NCBI GenBank assembly: GCA_017557435.1
Contig: JAFYYR010000028.1
Location: forward strand, 124,001 to 188,000
Length of the DNA: 64,000 bases
Source: Pseudobutyrivibrio sp.
GTDB taxonomy: Bacteria; Bacillota; Clostridia; Lachnospirales; Lachnospiraceae
Direction: 5' to 3'
The notes below the pieces were generated by a model. That model saw nothing but the letters and a program-made list of their open reading frames with translations, did no database searches and was not told the origin of the DNA. Below, piece after piece: positions 60,708 through 64,000 of this stretch. The translations under genes were made by a program, and so were the position numbers. Numbering within the stretch: position 1 is the first letter of the stretch; each line of letters starts with the position of its first letter.

Positions 60708-61799
60708 ATGAAGACTAAAACAATTTTAAAATCCGTATCTTTATTAACAATTCTTTCACTCTTCTTTACTAGCTGTGGCTATACTCTAGGAGATAGATTC
60801 AATATGGCAAAATATAAGCGTATTGGCCGTTCAAATGCTATAAACTATATTGAAGAAAAATATGGTTTTACTCCTACAGTAAGGGACGTTAGCAACACTT
60901 TTCCTGAGTTATCTGTTCCTGATTTTTGGCCCACCCCCAAAGAAGATGTTATCGTATCAATGGAGTATGAGGGTAAGGAATTTACTGTTGAAATAACTGG
61001 TGCCGGGAAATCACTTGAAGGGGCAGACGATTATCAAAAGGATGAAATAATTGATTCATTAACAACCTATCTAATAACTAATTATCCATCTGTAGAAGAA
61101 GTCGTTTTCCCATCTTTTGAAGAGAATTGGTCTTTATTTAGTCCAAAATTCGAAGGAGAAAACTATAATGATCTAGTTACTAATAATATATATTCCGATG
61201 TCATTCTTAAAATATGCGAACCAGATGTTAACGATTTTCCAATAGAAAAATTAAAATCAGAATTGGACTTTGATTCTATTTCAATAATCAACTATAACGA
61301 TAACCAAAAAATGCCATCGCCAAACACTAACATCTATCTCTCTGGCTCCGGTTATGGCATAGATGAAATTATGCCATATATAAGTCAATATTTGTGGTAC
61401 TACAATCCAAATGAAGAAGGTTCTGAGCCATATCTGACTACTGTATACACTACATACTATGATTCTTTAGTCATCTGTAGTGAATCAGATGAGCCGGTTA
61501 TCGTTGAGCCTAATACAGAGCCTCCTACATATGATATGGATGCTGCAAATGAAACGCTCATCTCATCATACCGTATAAGATCTAATCAAGATAATTTCAT
61601 CATATGCGTGCCTATACAGGATACGGATAAAGGGACCGCTCTTGCTGTTACTAATTCAAACGGATATAGCTATTTAAGAGAAGATAATGCCGATTACATA
61701 TCTTTAAATTCTTATATGGTAAGTAATCGCGAAGACGATACTTCCGAGTACGAGTACTCATCTCTTATTTATATAGTCTCAAGAAACGAAGAAGAATAA
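60708..61799 (+). CDS. Lipoprotein inserted in the transfer operon
   Basis: 363 residues. Signal peptide with lipobox FFTSC, cysteine near residue 23. The mature part begins RFNMAKYKRIGRSNAINYIEEKYGF and has no recognised domain; acidic segments are frequent. AAGGA lies before the ATG. It is on the opposite strand to all transfer genes around it and is closed by a strong terminator, so it looks like a cargo gene set between VirD4 and Maff2. Low GC compared with the VirD4 gene. Confidence 0.8.
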   Translation: MKTKTILKSVSLLTILSLFFTSCGYTLGDRFNMAKYKRIGRSNAINYIEEKYGFTPTVRDVSNTFPELSVPDFWPTPKEDVIVSMEYEGKEFTVEITGAGKSLEGADDYQKDEIIDSLTTYLITNYPSVEEVVFPSFEENWSLFSPKFEGENYNDLVTNNIYSDVILKICEPDVNDFPIEKLKSELDFDSISIINYNDNQKMPSPNTNIYLSGSGYGIDEIMPYISQYLWYYNPNEEGSEPYLTTVYTTYYDSLVICSESDEPVIVEPNTEPPTYDMDAANETLISSYRIRSNQDNFIICVPIQDTDKGTALAVTNSNGYSYLREDNADYISLNSYMVSNREDDTSEYEYSSLIYIVSRNEEE

Positions 61800-61830
61800 T
61801 CAGCATTGATTGCAATAATGTAATAAACCA

Positions 61831-61864
61831 ACAAGCCTGTCACTTTTCAAAGTGACAGGCTTGT
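61831..61864. terminator. Strong bidirectional terminator
   Basis: A 15-base perfect stem (ACAAGCCTGTCACTT with its complement) and a four-base loop, between the convergent lipoprotein gene and the VirD4-like gene. It would also stop VirD4 transcripts from reaching Maff2. Confidence 0.92.
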
Positions 61865-61932
61865 TTTACAAATAGAATAATCTTTCGAGACAATACCATA
61901 TACTTTACATTGTCTTAATTTTTGAGCCTCAA

Positions 61933-64000
61933 TTAATTTGCGTATAGTTTCTCTTCTATCTCTTCTACGCTCATATCAGGATTAATCAACGAATATATGT
62001 CATCCAGTCTTGTGCGGACATTCATAATAACAGGCGTCATTGCATCAATCTGGTCTGCATTGAATCCCTTTGTTACCAGCTTTTTAACAATGAGTCTTCT
62101 ATCGCCAAATTTGCTATAGTCAACTTCTCGCTGGACAACTGGAGCTGCTGCAACAGGCTCTTCTACCACATTTCGAGTCCTCTGCTTTGGCTCATAATAA
62201 GGGTCTTTTCTACATAAAAGTGGCATGAGCGGACTCTTTTCGAAGGCAACCTTTGGTTCGTAAAGTGGATTAGAGCCCTTTACAATAATTGCCGCTGGTC
62301 CATCTTTTTTCATTCCATACATCTGCTGAGCTGAGAAAAGTGGCTTCTCCATAATGTCATCAGTATGGCTAGATGAGCCCTGCATACCATAAGTATTTCC
62401 CATAGATCTCTTGTGAATAGTCTGGTTACCAAACATCTTACTTAAGTATTCACAAGAATCCTGATCTGGTGCACCAAGAATTTCGATTACTGAACAGTTA
62501 CCAATCAAATCGTGGTCCATATCATATTTAGGGAACTTTCTCTTTAACTGAATTAAGTTCTGTACAATGATAAAGGCAGACATATTTCGGCTTCGCATTG
62601 TAGAAAGTCTCTCGACAAATGAATCAGGCAATGTTACATTGGCAAACTCGTCCATCAGGAATGTAAGATGATGAGGCAATGTCTCATTAAACCATGGGTC
62701 AATCATTGTAAGATGGTATAATTCATCAAAGAATAATGAATAGATAACTGATACAATCCAGTCAAAGTAATGCTGATTCTCTGATGTAACAAGATAGAGA
62801 ATACGCTTACCGGTTCTAGAATTCTCATCTGGCTTACTGTAGCCAAATGATTTACCAATCTCAATTTCATCTTCACTAAGCAAATCCTGAACGCACTGCA
62901 GCTTCATATAACGACAGTGAGCATCAAGTGATGCAACAATTGATGAAGTTGTCTCAGCTGCACCATTGTAGTATTTTTCAATATCAACATATCCTGGGAA
63001 GTGGCTTCCATCTCCCTTATGCTCTGGAGATTCTCTCCATCTCTTATCACAGTCTGTAATAATCTTGAGAATACCAGGCTCACAGTCTGGACCACCCTGA
63101 ACCATGACATTACCACTATGGTCTGTCATTACAGTTCCATCAGGATTGTATCGAGGCATACCATAGTTCTCGATTTTACCCATCTCATTCTGATGTACTG
63201 CAGTTGCTTCAAGAAGCTTTACAAATTCTCTCCAGTTCTGCTTTTCAACTGGTCTATCGTAATGAAGAATATATAAAATAGCAGTCAAAAGAATCTCTGC
63301 TGAATCCTCAAAGAACTGGTTAGCGCCGGCATCTGAATCTGGCTTTGTAGTAGCCTTCATGAGAATCTGGGCCATAGACATAATTTCAGATTCATTTCTG
63401 ATATATCTAAATGGATTAAAGTGAATTGAATCCTTCATAGCGTCCTGAGACTCTACATTTAATACCATTACTTCGTATCCATTATCCTCGAAATACTGTC
63501 CAGTCTGGTGGAAGAGCTCAGCCTTAGGGTCAGTAACTACGTAGTTGCCAGCCAGCTGAGAAAGTACTGGACGGGCCAATCTAAATGATTTACCAGTACC
63601 AGGAGGTCCTACAACTAACGCATTTAAGTTAGATGTCTTGTGATTATCAATATTTAAATAAACACCTTCTGCAATCCAGTAGTTTTTGGTGTTAACAGTA
63701 TATGGAAACTGTAATGTAGGAAACTTTCTTCTAACTTCTGCTTCCTTGTCACCAAAATTAACCTCTACCAAATTATTCTCATCATGATTTCCAAACTCAT
63801 TGGTAAATGCTTTTGCTGTAGTCCACTGAGCATCACCATACTCCTCACCTGCGAAATCGTATGATACTTTTGTAGATTTCCACAGATAAAACAATGTCCA
63901 GATACTCTCAAATACTACTATGAAATATTTGGAATACTTAGTGTATTTCACAATAAGATGTGGTGGGAATGTAAGATAGTAATCTGCAAAATTTTTGAAT
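61933..64000 (-). CDS. VirD4/TraG-type coupling protein, 5' end beyond the window
   Basis: Type IV secretion coupling ATPase that brings DNA-relaxase complexes to the channel. Walker A GPPGTGKSFRLARP and VVTDPKAELFHQ, and Walker B LTFLMDEFANV with RSRNMSAFIIVQ, are clear. An N-terminal hydrophobic segment (YFIVVFESIWTLFYLW) lies before them. The in-frame GTG at 63951 has no ribosome binding site, and the frame stays open to the last base (FADYYLTFPPHLIV precedes it), so the true start is outside and the gene is partial here. It belongs to a conjugative element extending to the right. Confidence 0.92.
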   Translation of the reverse strand, partial: FKNFADYYLTFPPHLIVKYTKYSKYFIVVFESIWTLFYLWKSTKVSYDFAGEEYGDAQWTTAKAFTNEFGNHDENNLVEVNFGDKEAEVRRKFPTLQFPYTVNTKNYWIAEGVYLNIDNHKTSNLNALVVGPPGTGKSFRLARPVLSQLAGNYVVTDPKAELFHQTGQYFEDNGYEVMVLNVESQDAMKDSIHFNPFRYIRNESEIMSMAQILMKATTKPDSDAGANQFFEDSAEILLTAILYILHYDRPVEKQNWREFVKLLEATAVHQNEMGKIENYGMPRYNPDGTVMTDHSGNVMVQGGPDCEPGILKIITDCDKRWRESPEHKGDGSHFPGYVDIEKYYNGAAETTSSIVASLDAHCRYMKLQCVQDLLSEDEIEIGKSFGYSKPDENSRTGKRILYLVTSENQHYFDWIVSVIYSLFFDELYHLTMIDPWFNETLPHHLTFLMDEFANVTLPDSFVERLSTMRSRNMSAFIIVQNLIQLKRKFPKYDMDHDLIGNCSVIEILGAPDQDSCEYLSKMFGNQTIHKRSMGNTYGMQGSSSHTDDIMEKPLFSAQQMYGMKKDGPAAIIVKGSNPLYEPKVAFEKSPLMPLLCRKDPYYEPKQRTRNVVEEPVAAAPVVQREVDYSKFGDRRLIVKKLVTKGFNADQIDAMTPVIMNVRTRLDDIYSLINPDMSVEEIEEKLYAN

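Noticed and set aside
51363..64000. Insertion sequence or integrase in the accessory region
   Set aside because: No transposase, recombinase or terminal inverted repeats were found in this window; the ends of the element are not visible.

Overview
The window reads as chromosome of a low-GC Gram-positive anaerobe of the class Clostridia, most like a Lachnospiraceae such as Butyrivibrio or Pseudobutyrivibrio. This is inferred from base composition, AGGAGG-type ribosome binding sites with several TTG starts, intrinsic terminators after most transcription units, and the gene families present (VanW-domain surface protein, Maff2-type conjugation protein, short glycogen phosphorylase). No rRNA, tRNA, CRISPR array or insertion sequence was recognised.

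Layout. 0.1-2.8 kb: a Cof-type HAD phosphatase and an LTA-synthase-like sulfatase. 2.8-20 kb: a cell-surface polysaccharide or teichoic-acid-like cluster, mostly on the minus strand: UDP-glucose dehydrogenase, a double-domain GT2 glycosyltransferase, a 1176-residue kinase-like/RgpF/HAD fusion, a degenerate methyltransferase, a Wzt/TagH-type ATPase, a WG-repeat membrane protein, a glycerophosphodiesterase, a Wzm/TagG-type permease, an FkbH-like protein and a large polytopic membrane protein. The export permease and ATPase are separated by two unrelated, separately terminated genes. 19.9-27.2 kb: thymidine kinase, a TPR-GGDEF protein, a VanW surface protein, a small membrane protein, glycogen phosphorylase and a divergent AraC regulator. 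27-35 kb: a six-gene minus-strand operon (MBOAT acyltransferase, SGNH-like partner, three-part ABC exporter, zinc-ribbon membrane protein). 35-37.7 kb: NUDIX, a small zinc-ribbon protein, and MetY with an unusual leader. 37.7-44.8 kb: a sugar aminotransferase, a MurJ/Wzx-like flippase and the complete capF-capG-capE set for UDP-N-acetyl-L-fucosamine. 44.8-51.4 kb: a membrane polymerase candidate, two CotH-family paralogs and a divergent VTC-DUF4956 pair. 51.4-64 kb: an accessory region with a tandem array of secreted lipoproteins and, upstream of it, part of a type IV secretion/conjugation module (VirD4-like, Maff2, VirB6-like, PrgI-like) running off the right edge.

How it fits together. Most of the window builds, decorates and exports envelope glycopolymers. 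The right end looks like a conjugative-element segment in which the place normally taken by the VirB4 ATPase is occupied by a hypothetical gene, a secreted protein and lipoprotein paralogs.

The signals that stand out are non-coding: (i) a family of long imperfect palindromes next to the ribosome binding sites of ugd, glgP, the aminotransferase, capG and capE; (ii) a run of eight G residues inside the spacer of a promoter-like sequence in front of a lipoprotein gene, which could make it phase-variable; (iii) a cluster of TTACACGTA-like motifs at the junction between the VTC cluster and the lipoprotein array; (iv) a metY leader with two overlapping mini-ORFs followed by a terminator-like hairpin.
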